This document shows positions 1-8,172 of a DNA stretch of 64,000 nt, piece by piece. The position numbers and the translations under genes are program-made. The first letter of the stretch is position 1. Every line of letters starts with the position of its first letter. Location: contig NZ_LDPE01000001.1 of NCBI RefSeq assembly GCF_001447995.1, forward strand, positions 1,612,001 through 1,676,000, read 5' to 3'. The DNA comes from Maribacter dokdonensis DSW-8. GTDB lineage: Bacteria; Bacteroidota; Bacteroidia; Flavobacteriales; Flavobacteriaceae. The notes under the pieces are model-generated. The model made no database searches, was not told the DNA's origin, and saw only the letters and a program-made list of their open reading frames with translations.

Positions 1-378
1 TACCCAACTGCAATTGCCAATCTCACTTTAGACACTCTTTTAATTAACGGCAAATACAGCAAAAGGAAAATACCACATTGGATCGGCACTATGAAATCGC
101 TTCGTGTTTTAGGGGTAGAAAGTTTTACACAAAACACACTACCTAAAGAATTGGCAAAACTTACCCAATTGGAAGTATTGAGTATCACCGGTTGTGATTT
201 TCAAGAGCGGTTATCAGAGGAATTTAGACAGCTACATTTAAAAAAACTCATTTATTGGACCTCTAAATTTTCAGGTAGTAATATGAAGTTTGAACTATAC
301 GAGCCTCTTGTTGGCAAAGGTATAACCTTAAGATATTTTGATGATGATGACAAAATAAAACCATTTAAACTTGGATAA
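1..378 (+). CDS. Leucine-rich-repeat protein, C-terminal part
   Basis: The reading frame is open from the first base of the window, so this is the last 125 codons of a longer gene and not a short gene starting at the ATG at 91. The visible part has leucine-rich-repeat spacing (LPKELAKLTQLEVLSITGC and the preceding ANLTLDTLLINGK, IGTMKSLRVLGVES), as in intracellular or secreted Bacteroidota LRR proteins that bind protein partners. No enzymatic domain is visible. The C-terminus ends in an acidic DDDD patch and a short basic tail. Function unknown. Confidence 0.6.
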   Translation, partial: YPTAIANLTLDTLLINGKYSKRKIPHWIGTMKSLRVLGVESFTQNTLPKELAKLTQLEVLSITGCDFQERLSEEFRQLHLKKLIYWTSKFSGSNMKFELYEPLVGKGITLRYFDDDDKIKPFKLG

Positions 379-404
379 AATGAACATCTAAAGAACAATG
401 AACA

Positions 405-420
405 ATCTCATTTTTGAGAT
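405..420. terminator. Small hairpin after the LRR gene
   Basis: ATCTCA and TGAGAT pair perfectly around a TTTT loop, 27 bases after the stop codon. The stem is only 6 bp and has no T-run, so it is at best a weak terminator. Confidence 0.25.
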
Positions 421-495
421 ATAAAATCACGTAATAACATTAATGAAAATTAACCTTAAAAACTATCTTATGAAGAAATGATAAATTAGATTACG

Positions 496-879
496 ATGGA
501 CAAACAAGAATTATTAGGCAAAGAATTGAGTAACCTGTATGCAATTAACAAACAGGTAAGCCATTATTTTAAAAATAGTGACCTGAGCTTTTTAGACGAA
601 CATAGACAGCAAACCGTAAATAATTACATAAATGCCAATCTTAAGAATGAGGAATTGGTCACCAAAATCTTACGCTCATTAGAGGTAAACCCAGGCAATA
701 CCGTAGATTCAATAGTAAATGAAATTACCGAGAATTTACATGAGATAAGCCTAAAAAAAACCGACAATAAGGCATTGAACGGCTTGGGTTATATGATGTC
801 TTTTAATAGACTATTAAGCTATCATAAAGCAAATGTGGTCAACATTGATTTTATTTTGAACGAGCTAGATTTAAGCTAA
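496..879 (+). CDS. Small all-helical protein, possibly DUF892/YciF ferritin-like
   Basis: A 127-residue cytosolic protein without signal peptide or cysteines. The helical pattern (an N-terminal KELSNLYAINKQ helix, a middle LKNEELVTKILRSLEV helix, a C-terminal LGYMMSFNRLLSYHKANV helix) resembles the four-helix DUF892/YciF family, whose members are linked to stress responses. The usual ferritin-like metal ligands are not convincingly present, so the assignment is tentative. It stands between the LRR gene and a convergent response regulator 12 bases away. Confidence 0.45.
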   Translation: MDKQELLGKELSNLYAINKQVSHYFKNSDLSFLDEHRQQTVNNYINANLKNEELVTKILRSLEVNPGNTVDSIVNEITENLHEISLKKTDNKALNGLGYMMSFNRLLSYHKANVVNIDFILNELDLS

Positions 880-891
880 AGTAATAACAGC

Positions 892-1296
892 TTACACTGC
901 AATATTACTCATCATTAAAATATCGTTCAAATTTTTTGAAATCAACGGTTTTGAAATAAAATCGCGAACTAAATCATATTTTTTTGCCCGCTTAATTTCA
1001 TGGTCTCCATAATGTGAGCTTACTATGAAAATCTGAGGTTTGTTTACCAGCGGTAATTTTGAGAATTTATCCAAGAATCCCCATCCATCCATAATAGGCA
1101 TATTAAGGTCCAATAAAATGATATCGGGCATTCGTTGACCTTTGTTTAATTGGGAAGTTAAATTGGTTAAAGCTTCATCACCATCCTCATATACAAGAAT
1201 GTCAGCGCTCACAAAATTATTGTGGTTCAAAAGAATTTTAGTACCATAAACACAAATTGGATCGTCATCTATAATACAAACTGTATCAATTTTCAT
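892..1296 (-). CDS. Single-domain response regulator (CheY-like receiver)
   Basis: A 134-residue protein made only of a receiver domain. Visible signature residues are the acidic cluster at D10-D12 (CIIDDDP), the phospho-accepting Asp at about position 63 (LLDLNMPIMDG), the switch Ser at 93-94 (FIVSSH) and the conserved Lys-Pro at about 116-117 (ISKPL). There is no output domain, so it probably works by phosphorelay or protein-protein contact with a hybrid or PAS-type histidine kinase. No partner kinase is adjacent; a PAS kinase without a receiver lies far away at 55691-56743, and a link between them is only a possibility. Confidence 0.85.
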   Translation of the reverse strand: MKIDTVCIIDDDPICVYGTKILLNHNNFVSADILVYEDGDEALTNLTSQLNKGQRMPDIILLDLNMPIMDGWGFLDKFSKLPLVNKPQIFIVSSHYGDHEIKRAKKYDLVRDFISKPLISKNLNDILMMSNIAV

Positions 1297-1648
1297 AGCT
1301 AATAATATTCGTTAATCCCTGGGGAAATTTAGTTCTTAAAATTAACAGGATTTAACTTACAATAAAATTTTGATAGTTGCTAATAATTTCTACAATAAAT
1401 TGCATAAACCACAGCATTTCAAAACTTTACCATTATTAATTATTCAATATTAAACGCTAAAATTTTGTTAAAAAACTAGAAACTAACACATTTTTTTTGA
1501 AACGATAAATAACATAAGCAAAAATTTAAAATATGATAAAAATACTTGTATCACTATGAAATACAACCATGTAACTAAAAACAATGCAATAATAACCGAA
1601 AATACATCCTGTAAAAAATTAATATTAATCTTTTAAACTACTACTGAA
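1297..1648. other. 352-bp AT-rich intergenic region, no feature recognised
   Basis: This lies between the start of the minus-strand response regulator and the start of the plus-strand SIMPL protein, so it must hold two divergent promoters. It is very AT-rich with long A and T runs. I see no complete TTTG-N19-TAnnTTTG promoter, no strong hairpin and no short reading frame worth calling. Confidence 0.4.
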
Positions 1649-2260
1649 ATGAGAAAAATTAGCATCATCCTTTTATTTAGCCTTTTTGCAATCAACGCTT
1701 TACAGGCACAAATTAATTTAGAACAAAAGACAGTGACCGTAACCGGTAGCGCCCCTTTAGAAAAAACAATTATTAAATACAGGGTTAAGGCTACCTTAAG
1801 TATGGATCAAGTCTACTATGCCGATACACGAGTGGAAAACCTAGACCAATTAAGAAAACAATATTATCAAGAATTGAAAGCATTGAACATAGACACCTCT
1901 AAATTTCAAGAAAAAGAGATGGAGTATTTTTCTTTAGGATATCAACGCGACGGTACCATTTTATACTATGAAACAGATTCTAAAGAGCTAGCCATGAAAT
2001 TACTGAAAACAAACTTGTTAGGGGTTCAATTACAATTTCAAGTAAAACAAAATGTTTCACCTGATAACAATAAAGTTGCACTCAATGCCGCATTGGAAAA
2101 TGCCAAGACATATGCTATGGAATTATGTAAAACAATAAACACTGATTTAGGCAACATAAACGCTATTAGCAGTAACTCTAATTATAATAACGATTGGACC
2201 AGTTATTATGCTGACTACCAAGAGCAATTAACGGTCAACGTAGTGTATAGTATGAATTAA
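1649..2260 (+). CDS. Secreted SIMPL/DUF541-like protein
   Basis: A 203-residue protein with an N-terminal signal peptide ending near ALQAQ (residue 21). The mature part begins with the beta-strand TVTVTGSAPLEK and ends with an alanine/tyrosine-rich helix (LNAALENAKTYAMEL) and a final strand (LTVNVVYSM). This order is characteristic of SIMPL (DUF541) proteins, which are periplasmic or outer-membrane-associated and mostly of unknown function. It is a single-gene unit followed by a good terminator hairpin. Confidence 0.65.
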   Translation: MRKISIILLFSLFAINALQAQINLEQKTVTVTGSAPLEKTIIKYRVKATLSMDQVYYADTRVENLDQLRKQYYQELKALNIDTSKFQEKEMEYFSLGYQRDGTILYYETDSKELAMKLLKTNLLGVQLQFQVKQNVSPDNNKVALNAALENAKTYAMELCKTINTDLGNINAISSNSNYNNDWTSYYADYQEQLTVNVVYSMN

Positions 2261-2285
2261 TACTTTTGTGTTTAATGTACAAATG

Positions 2286-2318
2286 GGCTGTTATACTGTG
2301 TGTAACAGCCTTCTTTTT
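2286..2318 (+). terminator. Rho-independent terminator after the SIMPL gene
   Basis: GGCTGTTA (2286-2293) pairs perfectly with TAACAGCC (2303-2310) around a 9-base loop and is followed by TTCTTTTTATT. It lies 26 bases after the stop codon at 2260. Confidence 0.8.
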
Positions 2319-2331
2319 ATTAGATTATCAA

Positions 2332-2408
2332 CAAAAAAAAACCAACACCAAAATTCATTGGCATTGGCTTATTTCAACTCTAATTTATTCTAAACTCGCT
2401 GTAAAAAT
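2332..2408 (+). repeat. Hairpin repeat element, copy 1
   Basis: This stretch is homologous to 31807-31881 in the same orientation. Shared blocks are AAAAAACC(A/G)ACAC (2336-2348 here), TTTCAACT (2372-2379) and an exact 17-mer TTATTCTAAACTCGCTG (2385-2401), followed by a similar YAAARAT. The first two blocks form an imperfect hairpin in this copy. It sits just outside the 3' end of the phosphorus-scavenging locus, and the other copy sits just outside its 5' end. The nature of the element (mobile, or a common intergenic repeat) cannot be decided from one window. Confidence 0.6.
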
Positions 2409-2448
2409 CGCAATTAACTTTAGTTTTAATTTAAAGAAATCATCAATA

Positions 2449-3540
2449 TTATTTTAAGTTAATCGGTTTTGCCGGCATAGTTTGTATATCTACGTCAACT
2501 TCTAAAATTTTAGCTATGGTTGGCGCAAGTTGATCGGTATAAAGTTGTCCATTAACTACTTCCCCAACAGGTTTTACATTTGGACCTAAAATAGCCAACC
2601 ATGTATGTTGGGCTCCTTTTACATTGCTACCATGACTTGTCCATTTAGAATCTTCAAGAATACCAGATCCCCTACCATGGTCCGTAGTGATTATAAAATA
2701 GGTATTATCCTTATAAAAATCGTCTTGCTGTACGTATTGCCATAAATCCGCTATTAAAGCGTCAGTATTATGTAATGATTTCATGTAGAAATCAAACTTG
2801 CCGCCATGTGCAAAATCATCCGTTTCTCCATAGGATATGTATACAACTTTAGGATGGTTCTTTTTTACATATTCTTTTGCATAATGGTGGGTAAACACAT
2901 CTAACCGTACACTTTCCCAAATAATTGGCGCTTGACGTTGTATTTCATTTAAGAATATCTCCCTACCACTCAAATCTCCTTGGGCATTCATATACCCTGC
3001 ATTTACGGGGATTCCGCTCCTTTTATCATTAATAATAAAAGGAAAAACGTCCCAACTGGCAAAAGCGGCAACCTTACCTTTATACCGCTCTTGTTTATTT
3101 GCCAATTCTAAAACCGTTACATTCTTATTGTAGTTTTTGTCGTTACTATCAATATGGGCATCATCTGCCTTACCTGTTAAAATCTCATTATACCCAGGAT
3201 AGGAAAATAACATTTTATTAGTGAGATCAACTTTACTGCCTTTGGTCCTATTGCCGTACAATTGACCATCTTTGGCAATGGTATTCCAAAAAAAAGGCAT
3301 GATTTTTTCCCTACTTTCTTCAGGTGAACTACCTGAAAACATTTTATTCAATAGCTCTTTGCCCTCTGTATAATTACTCTGCACCAATGCCGTATCTAAA
3401 CCATGATATACATCTTGCCAACGTACACCATCTAACGTAATTAAAAATACATTAGCCGTCTTATCAATTTGAGCTGTTGCCCCTACCCACATAAATAGCA
3501 CGGCAAACAGTAGTATTCTTGTTCGTATTTTCATCATCAA
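2449..3540 (-). CDS. Secreted alkaline-phosphatase-superfamily phosphodiesterase/phosphatase
   Basis: A 363-residue exported enzyme with a signal peptide ending near GATAQ (residue 24). The metal-site pattern of the nucleotide pyrophosphatase/alkaline phosphatase superfamily is complete: D37 (LITLDGVRW), a candidate nucleophile S113 (LFSYPGYNEILTG), D241/D242 and H245 (GETDDFAHGG), D287-H288 (TTDHGRGSG) and H312 (GAQHTW). The expected role is hydrolysis of a phosphate mono- or diester in the periplasm or outside. It is the last gene of the second SusC/SusD operon, starting 1 base after the purple-acid-phosphatase-like gene ends. The substrate is not readable from sequence; a phosphonate monoester is also possible for this superfamily. 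Confidence 0.8.
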   Translation of the reverse strand: MMMKIRTRILLFAVLFMWVGATAQIDKTANVFLITLDGVRWQDVYHGLDTALVQSNYTEGKELLNKMFSGSSPEESREKIMPFFWNTIAKDGQLYGNRTKGSKVDLTNKMLFSYPGYNEILTGKADDAHIDSNDKNYNKNVTVLELANKQERYKGKVAAFASWDVFPFIINDKRSGIPVNAGYMNAQGDLSGREIFLNEIQRQAPIIWESVRLDVFTHHYAKEYVKKNHPKVVYISYGETDDFAHGGKFDFYMKSLHNTDALIADLWQYVQQDDFYKDNTYFIITTDHGRGSGILEDSKWTSHGSNVKGAQHTWLAILGPNVKPVGEVVNGQLYTDQLAPTIAKILEVDVDIQTMPAKPINLK

Positions 3541-3541
3541 A

Positions 3542-5128
3542 TTAATTATTCGTTTTAAATGATTGTGTTTTTGACCAATCGCTCCAATTTAAATGTTGGT
3601 CCCTATAGCGTACTCGCCAATAATATTTGGTATTCGGTTTTAATCTTTTAGTGGGTTCATCGGTTAAGTTATCGTTTTTTTGCCTGTTCTCGCCGTAGTA
3701 CCAATTTTCAGATTGTTTCCAACTATCCAGAACCAATGCATCAAAATCCTCTGTTGTGGATATTTGCCAATGTGATGCCGCATGATAGGCACCTTTAAAG
3801 GAACTTTTAAAAGGTTGCGCCTTTAACATTCCTCCAGTATACTCCACCGCACCATTAAATGCAATAGCTATTGGAGTTTCCGGTTGATGTGATTTGGCAT
3901 AAATGACAATTTCATCTGTTTTTTCATTGTCCCTATACAACTCTTCATTTCCCCTACTGATTCTTTTGATGGTGAATTTTGGATTCTCATGATTACCATC
4001 AACCTCTACCATGACAAATCCGTATTCATCTTGGGTAACACTGAATTCATCATAGTCCCTACCCTCAAACTCACCCCAATTATCAATAGCGCCACCTGCG
4101 GATGCCACATTGATCCAAAGATGTTTATGATCCTTTGACTGCCCTCTAGAATAGCCATGGGTATGTCCAAAAAAATGCAAACTAGGCTTACCTGTTTTGG
4201 TGGTAAATTCCTCTAACATTTTTACCACCTTACCTGAAGATTCTTCTTCACCGGGAATCCATAATTCAGATTTGTGCGGATGGTGCAATTGTGCGAACAC
4301 AAAATCTATTTCCCCATTCTTAGCCGTCTCTTCAAGCAATGATTTCAGCCAAGCAAATTGCTCACGACTATCACGGTATCCTTCATTTGAATTAAGACCG
4401 ATAATTCTGGTATTGCCATAATCTTTGTACCACCAATGCTCTGCATATGCGGGTGTACCATTTTTAGGCAAACTAAAATATTTAAAATAATAGTTTGCGT
4501 TTCTTTCATGATTACCCAGTACAGGATACACAGGCACTTCTGAAAAAAGTTTTTGCGCAGGCTTAAAAAAGTCGTTTTGCCACTGCTCGTACTTTGCACC
4601 GTTCTCCACCAAATCTCCAGGTATTAAAACCATTGCCAAATCATCTGGCGTAGTATTGCCATATTCCGACTTCAAGAAGGGCAGTATACCTTTATTTACA
4701 ATTTCATTGAACTTATCCGGATTTTGGTGATCAATCTGCATATCGCTCATAGCCAAAAAATTGAACGACTCATTATCACTTGCAAATGGAGGTGTCTTAA
4801 ACTGATAAATATCTGACACCAACTTATCTGTTTTCACGCGATAATAATAGGTAGTAAATCTTTTTAGTCCCGTTAGTTTTACCTCATGAATACGAGATGG
4901 ACCAAAGTTGATATCCTCAGCACCACCTACCGCTTTTTTACCCAACTTAGGTGACGTACCAAACTCAACCACGCTTTCTTCTCCTAAAGAAGTCTCCCAC
5001 ATTACCGTAATTTCGGTAGGGTTCGCATCTTGCAAATAAGGCTTAACCACAAATACCGATGTCTCTTGGGCATATAAGGCAACACCACAAAAATAGGTTG
5101 CCAAAAAAGTAAAATTCAATAGTTTCAT
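3542..5128 (-). CDS. Purple-acid-phosphatase-like metallophosphoesterase with Fn3-like flanks
   Basis: A 528-residue exported protein (signal peptide ending near ALYAQ). Residues 22-113 form the purple-acid-phosphatase N-terminal Fn3-like domain. Residues 122-400 are a calcineurin-like metallophosphoesterase with ligands D129 (AMSDMQ), D172 (IPGDLVENG), N206-H207 (VLGNHE), H282/H283 (LHHPH) and H322/H324 (FGHTHG). The C-terminus (about 415-528) is a second Fn3-like domain (KPNTKYYWRVRYRD). The expected activity is phosphomonoesterase or phosphodiesterase in the periplasm or at the surface. It lies 6 bases downstream of the PLP enzyme in the same operon, which suggests it releases phosphate or trims the same substrate. 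Confidence 0.85.
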   Translation of the reverse strand: MKLLNFTFLATYFCGVALYAQETSVFVVKPYLQDANPTEITVMWETSLGEESVVEFGTSPKLGKKAVGGAEDINFGPSRIHEVKLTGLKRFTTYYYRVKTDKLVSDIYQFKTPPFASDNESFNFLAMSDMQIDHQNPDKFNEIVNKGILPFLKSEYGNTTPDDLAMVLIPGDLVENGAKYEQWQNDFFKPAQKLFSEVPVYPVLGNHERNANYYFKYFSLPKNGTPAYAEHWWYKDYGNTRIIGLNSNEGYRDSREQFAWLKSLLEETAKNGEIDFVFAQLHHPHKSELWIPGEEESSGKVVKMLEEFTTKTGKPSLHFFGHTHGYSRGQSKDHKHLWINVASAGGAIDNWGEFEGRDYDEFSVTQDEYGFVMVEVDGNHENPKFTIKRISRGNEELYRDNEKTDEIVIYAKSHQPETPIAIAFNGAVEYTGGMLKAQPFKSSFKGAYHAASHWQISTTEDFDALVLDSWKQSENWYYGENRQKNDNLTDEPTKRLKPNTKYYWRVRYRDQHLNWSDWSKTQSFKTNN

Positions 5129-5134
5129 ATGTCA

Positions 5135-6502
5135 TTAATTACTAACGCTATCTAGCGCATGTTCTAAAATTTGTATTGCGTTCTTTAATTCAGTTCTAGT
5201 AATGGTCAACGCCGGAGCCAATTGAAGCACATTACCTGCGGATACCTTAAAACTCAGACCATTTTTAAGGCAATTGTACATAACCTGTTCAGCTTTTTCC
5301 ACTGCTTTCTCCTTCGTCTCCCTATTGGTTACCAACTCAACGCCCCATAGTAATCCACGACCACGTATATCGCCTATAAGTTCGTACTTTTCCTTTAAAA
5401 TGGTCATTGAAGTGCACATTGTCAAAGAATCTCCCGCAACCTTATGCAGTATTTTTTCCTCTTCTATAATTTCTAAGGTCGTCAATGCCGCCATAGCACC
5501 TAAGGGACTTTTTTCATGGGTATAATGCCCCAATGAAATGTCCGGGAAGGTATTATACCTATCTCGGGTAACCATACAGGCCTGTGGAAAAATACCACCG
5601 CCCAAACCTTTGCCCAAGCAAAGAATATCCGGTTCTATACCGTAATGTTCAAAAGCGAACATTTTTCCGGTTCTGCCCAAAGCAATGGGTATTTCATCTA
5701 AAATAAGAACAACCCCATACTTATTGCATAATGCACGAGCCGCTTTCCAAAATGTGACCGAAGGCAATTGAACGTCCGTATTTCGAACCGTCTCTGCGAT
5801 AAAAGCACCTATATCACCCTCTTTAGCAAATACATATTCCAAATATTCCAAGCATTTAGCTTCATCGCCTTCAAAAATACCCCTATAGGTAACTGGGGGA
5901 GGTATTCTTTCTACACCTGGCATCATTGGTCCCATATATTCCCTAAAAACAGCTTCTCCACCAACACTGACAGCATCTAAAGATGCGCCATGAAAAGAGT
6001 CCCAAAACGATACCACTTTAAATTTACCGGTAACGGCGCGTGCCAATTTTAAAGCAATACTTACCGCCGAACTCCCGTTTGGAGTCATTAAAACCCTATT
6101 TAAATCCGATGGAAGCAATGAAGCCAGCTTCTCCGCAAATTTTATAGCAGGTTCATTCGTATATCTCCTGGTAGAAAAAGACAGCCCCTGTAACTGCTCC
6201 GTTAAGCGCTTTACCAATTTTGGATGTGAGAACCCCAGTTGATGCACATTGTTACCATGAAAATCTAAATATCGCTTACCGGATATATTCTCTATATGTG
6301 GACCGCTACAATTACCAAGCACATCTAAACAAGGCGTAGACAAAGCTTGATGAAAAAAGTAACGGGCATCTTTTTCCAATAACCTTAAAGTCTTTACATC
6401 GGTAATACCATCAATCCATTCATTTCTGGCATGGGTGTTATTTATATCTCCTTCGGTACGTTTATTCTGCAATGGATCATGTTTCATTTTACGGTCATTC
6501 AA
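5135..6502 (-). CDS. pbfA: PbfA-like PLP enzyme, putative (R)-1-hydroxy-2-aminoethylphosphonate ammonia-lyase
   Basis: A 455-residue cytosolic class-III-aminotransferase-fold enzyme. The PLP lysine is K298 (ILCLGKGLGGG), the pyridine-binding Asp is D269 (VLILDEIP), and the ring-stacking FHG is at 170-172. The motif FHGNNVHQLGFSHP near residue 81 fits PbfA, a lyase that converts hydroxylated aminoethylphosphonate to phosphonoacetaldehyde and ammonia. It starts 2 bases after the upstream phosphodiesterase ends, and a phosphonatase-like HAD enzyme and a FAD oxidase lie 7-10 kb away in the same locus. The main alternative is an O-phosphoethanolamine phospho-lyase, which shares the fold and would also suit an ethanolamine/phosphate locus. 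A generic transaminase is less likely. A second in-frame Met at residue 6 could be the true start. Confidence 0.65.
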   Translation of the reverse strand: MNDRKMKHDPLQNKRTEGDINNTHARNEWIDGITDVKTLRLLEKDARYFFHQALSTPCLDVLGNCSGPHIENISGKRYLDFHGNNVHQLGFSHPKLVKRLTEQLQGLSFSTRRYTNEPAIKFAEKLASLLPSDLNRVLMTPNGSSAVSIALKLARAVTGKFKVVSFWDSFHGASLDAVSVGGEAVFREYMGPMMPGVERIPPPVTYRGIFEGDEAKCLEYLEYVFAKEGDIGAFIAETVRNTDVQLPSVTFWKAARALCNKYGVVLILDEIPIALGRTGKMFAFEHYGIEPDILCLGKGLGGGIFPQACMVTRDRYNTFPDISLGHYTHEKSPLGAMAALTTLEIIEEEKILHKVAGDSLTMCTSMTILKEKYELIGDIRGRGLLWGVELVTNRETKEKAVEKAEQVMYNCLKNGLSFKVSAGNVLQLAPALTITRTELKNAIQILEHALDSVSN

Positions 6503-6504
6503 CG

Positions 6505-8172
6505 TTATCGCACTTTTAAAAAATCCGTAGATAAAATTTGATTAGGCGTTTTATCACCTTCAATATAAACATCTAACCAACCGTCACCACCGCCATTGAA
6601 CCAAAGCACCTCAACGGTGTGACTACCTTTGTCCATTTCAATACTTCCTGTTTTTGTTCTTACGCCATGGTCCCCGTCATTATCGACAACCAAGTGACCA
6701 TCTATGAACAGCTTACTACCATCATCTGATCTTACTGCAAAATTGTAACTGTCTTCATGTTCAATTTTGAGCAAACTCTTAAACCTGAACAATGTGTTTG
6801 CTTGTATATGCTGACGAACTTCTTCCGATGAAAATTCAAAAACGGTTCCCTTAGCATCCGGTTTTCTATTCCCTATTGATGGAACAAAGGAAAGGTCGTT
6901 CAAATGAAAAACCTCATAAGAAACAGGAGCTTTAAGCGATGCTGGTTTTATCCTAAAAAATGCTTCGGAAACCCCACTGCTCAACTTATCAGCAACAAAT
7001 ATGGCACTCTTTACCACCGTATTTTCTTTTAGAACTATGGACTGTGTAAAGGTGTTGGATTCTTTCATTGGCATTGCACCATTTAGCGTATACCTAATTT
7101 CACCGTAGGCATTTGGGTTTTCTAATACTAACTGGGTCTCATCATTGAACAAGCCCCCATCTGCTGCATAGCCCTTTGCCGGTCTATTTAATCTTGGTTT
7201 TTTCAACTGTACCAAAGTAGGGTAATCATCTTCCACATTTTCACCCTTAAAAGCCTCAAGTACAGGTCTACCGATCCATGCACGTGGTGTTTTAATTTGA
7301 AGGGCGTGTGCAACAGTTGCAGCATTGTCATATTGGTATACCGGATATTTTATCCTATAATCTTTTTTTATACCCTTGCCCCAAAGAATAAAAGGTATTT
7401 CAATTTCTTCCATAGATTCGCCACCATGGCCTTTGCCCTTACCGCCATGATCAGAACTAATGATTACCATAGTATTATCTGCCATACCAGATTCCGTAAT
7501 GGCCTTCATAATTTCCGCCAATAATGAGTCTGCCTTTTCAACCGCATGGTAATACTCTTTTGTACCGTGACCAAACTCATGACCAGCATGATCAATATGA
7601 TCAAAGTGGACAAACGTAAATAAGGGTTTTTCTACTTTGATATAACTACTGGCGTTCACAGCAGTTTCTTCCTCGGTAGCAGGATTTTCATCAAAGTCTA
7701 CCGCATTTTTCTCAAATAACCGTCCAAAACCACCCCAATGATAAATAGCTCCAATTTTTTCCGATGTTCTTTGCTCACGAATCAAATGAAAAATACTGGG
7801 AAACAAAAAAGGTTCGCTCTGTGTAACCGCAGGTAAGGTAAGATTATCTCTTTCCCAAGCATTGGATGTAATACCGTGTTGTTCCGGTCCGGCACCCATA
7901 ATCATAGAAGCCCAATTGGTACTTGAACTTGTGGGTAAAACTGCCCTTGCGTGCATGGTTGAAGCACCATCTTCTATCATAGTATCAAAAGTAGGCGTAT
8001 CAGCATTTTGGAGTCCGTCCGGACTCAACCCATCAAAACCGATCACCACAACATGGGTGGTTTCAGAATCCATTTTATCCAACTTGTCATAATCACAAGA
8101 CCATAGGGAGGTCATCCCTATGGTCAGTGTTATAATTGAAGTGTATTTTTTAACCCTATGCTTAATCAACAT
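6505..8172 (-). CDS. Lipoprotein phosphodiesterase/alkaline-phosphatase-superfamily enzyme with C-terminal PA14 domain
   Basis: The start at 8172 is chosen because it gives a lipoprotein signal (basic MLIKHRVKKY, hydrophobic stretch, lipobox SLWSC); the longer frame from 8226 would bury this signal. The 555-residue product has an N-terminal nucleotide-pyrophosphatase-like domain (VVVIGFDGL, a candidate nucleophile region LPTSSSTNWASM, HFDHIDHAGH, ISSDHGGKGKGHGG). A chitobiase-C-like beta domain follows (IRYTLNGAMPMKES), then a PA14 domain (FRFKSLLKIEHEDSYNFAV, FIDGHLVVDNDGDHG) that usually binds carbohydrate. It overlaps the end of susD by 11 bases, so translation is probably coupled. It is expected to be anchored at the cell surface beside the SusCD importer. 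Confidence 0.8.
   Translation of the reverse strand: MLIKHRVKKYTSIITLTIGMTSLWSCDYDKLDKMDSETTHVVVIGFDGLSPDGLQNADTPTFDTMIEDGASTMHARAVLPTSSSTNWASMIMGAGPEQHGITSNAWERDNLTLPAVTQSEPFLFPSIFHLIREQRTSEKIGAIYHWGGFGRLFEKNAVDFDENPATEEETAVNASSYIKVEKPLFTFVHFDHIDHAGHEFGHGTKEYYHAVEKADSLLAEIMKAITESGMADNTMVIISSDHGGKGKGHGGESMEEIEIPFILWGKGIKKDYRIKYPVYQYDNAATVAHALQIKTPRAWIGRPVLEAFKGENVEDDYPTLVQLKKPRLNRPAKGYAADGGLFNDETQLVLENPNAYGEIRYTLNGAMPMKESNTFTQSIVLKENTVVKSAIFVADKLSSGVSEAFFRIKPASLKAPVSYEVFHLNDLSFVPSIGNRKPDAKGTVFEFSSEEVRQHIQANTLFRFKSLLKIEHEDSYNFAVRSDDGSKLFIDGHLVVDNDGDHGVRTKTGSIEMDKGSHTVEVLWFNGGGDGWLDVYIEGDKTPNQILSTDFLKVR

Noticed and set aside
2266..2457. Plus-strand reading frame of 63 codons after the SIMPL gene
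   Set aside because: It is covered by a rho-independent terminator and the hairpin repeat, its composition is not protein-like, and the last bases overlap the convergent phosphatase gene.
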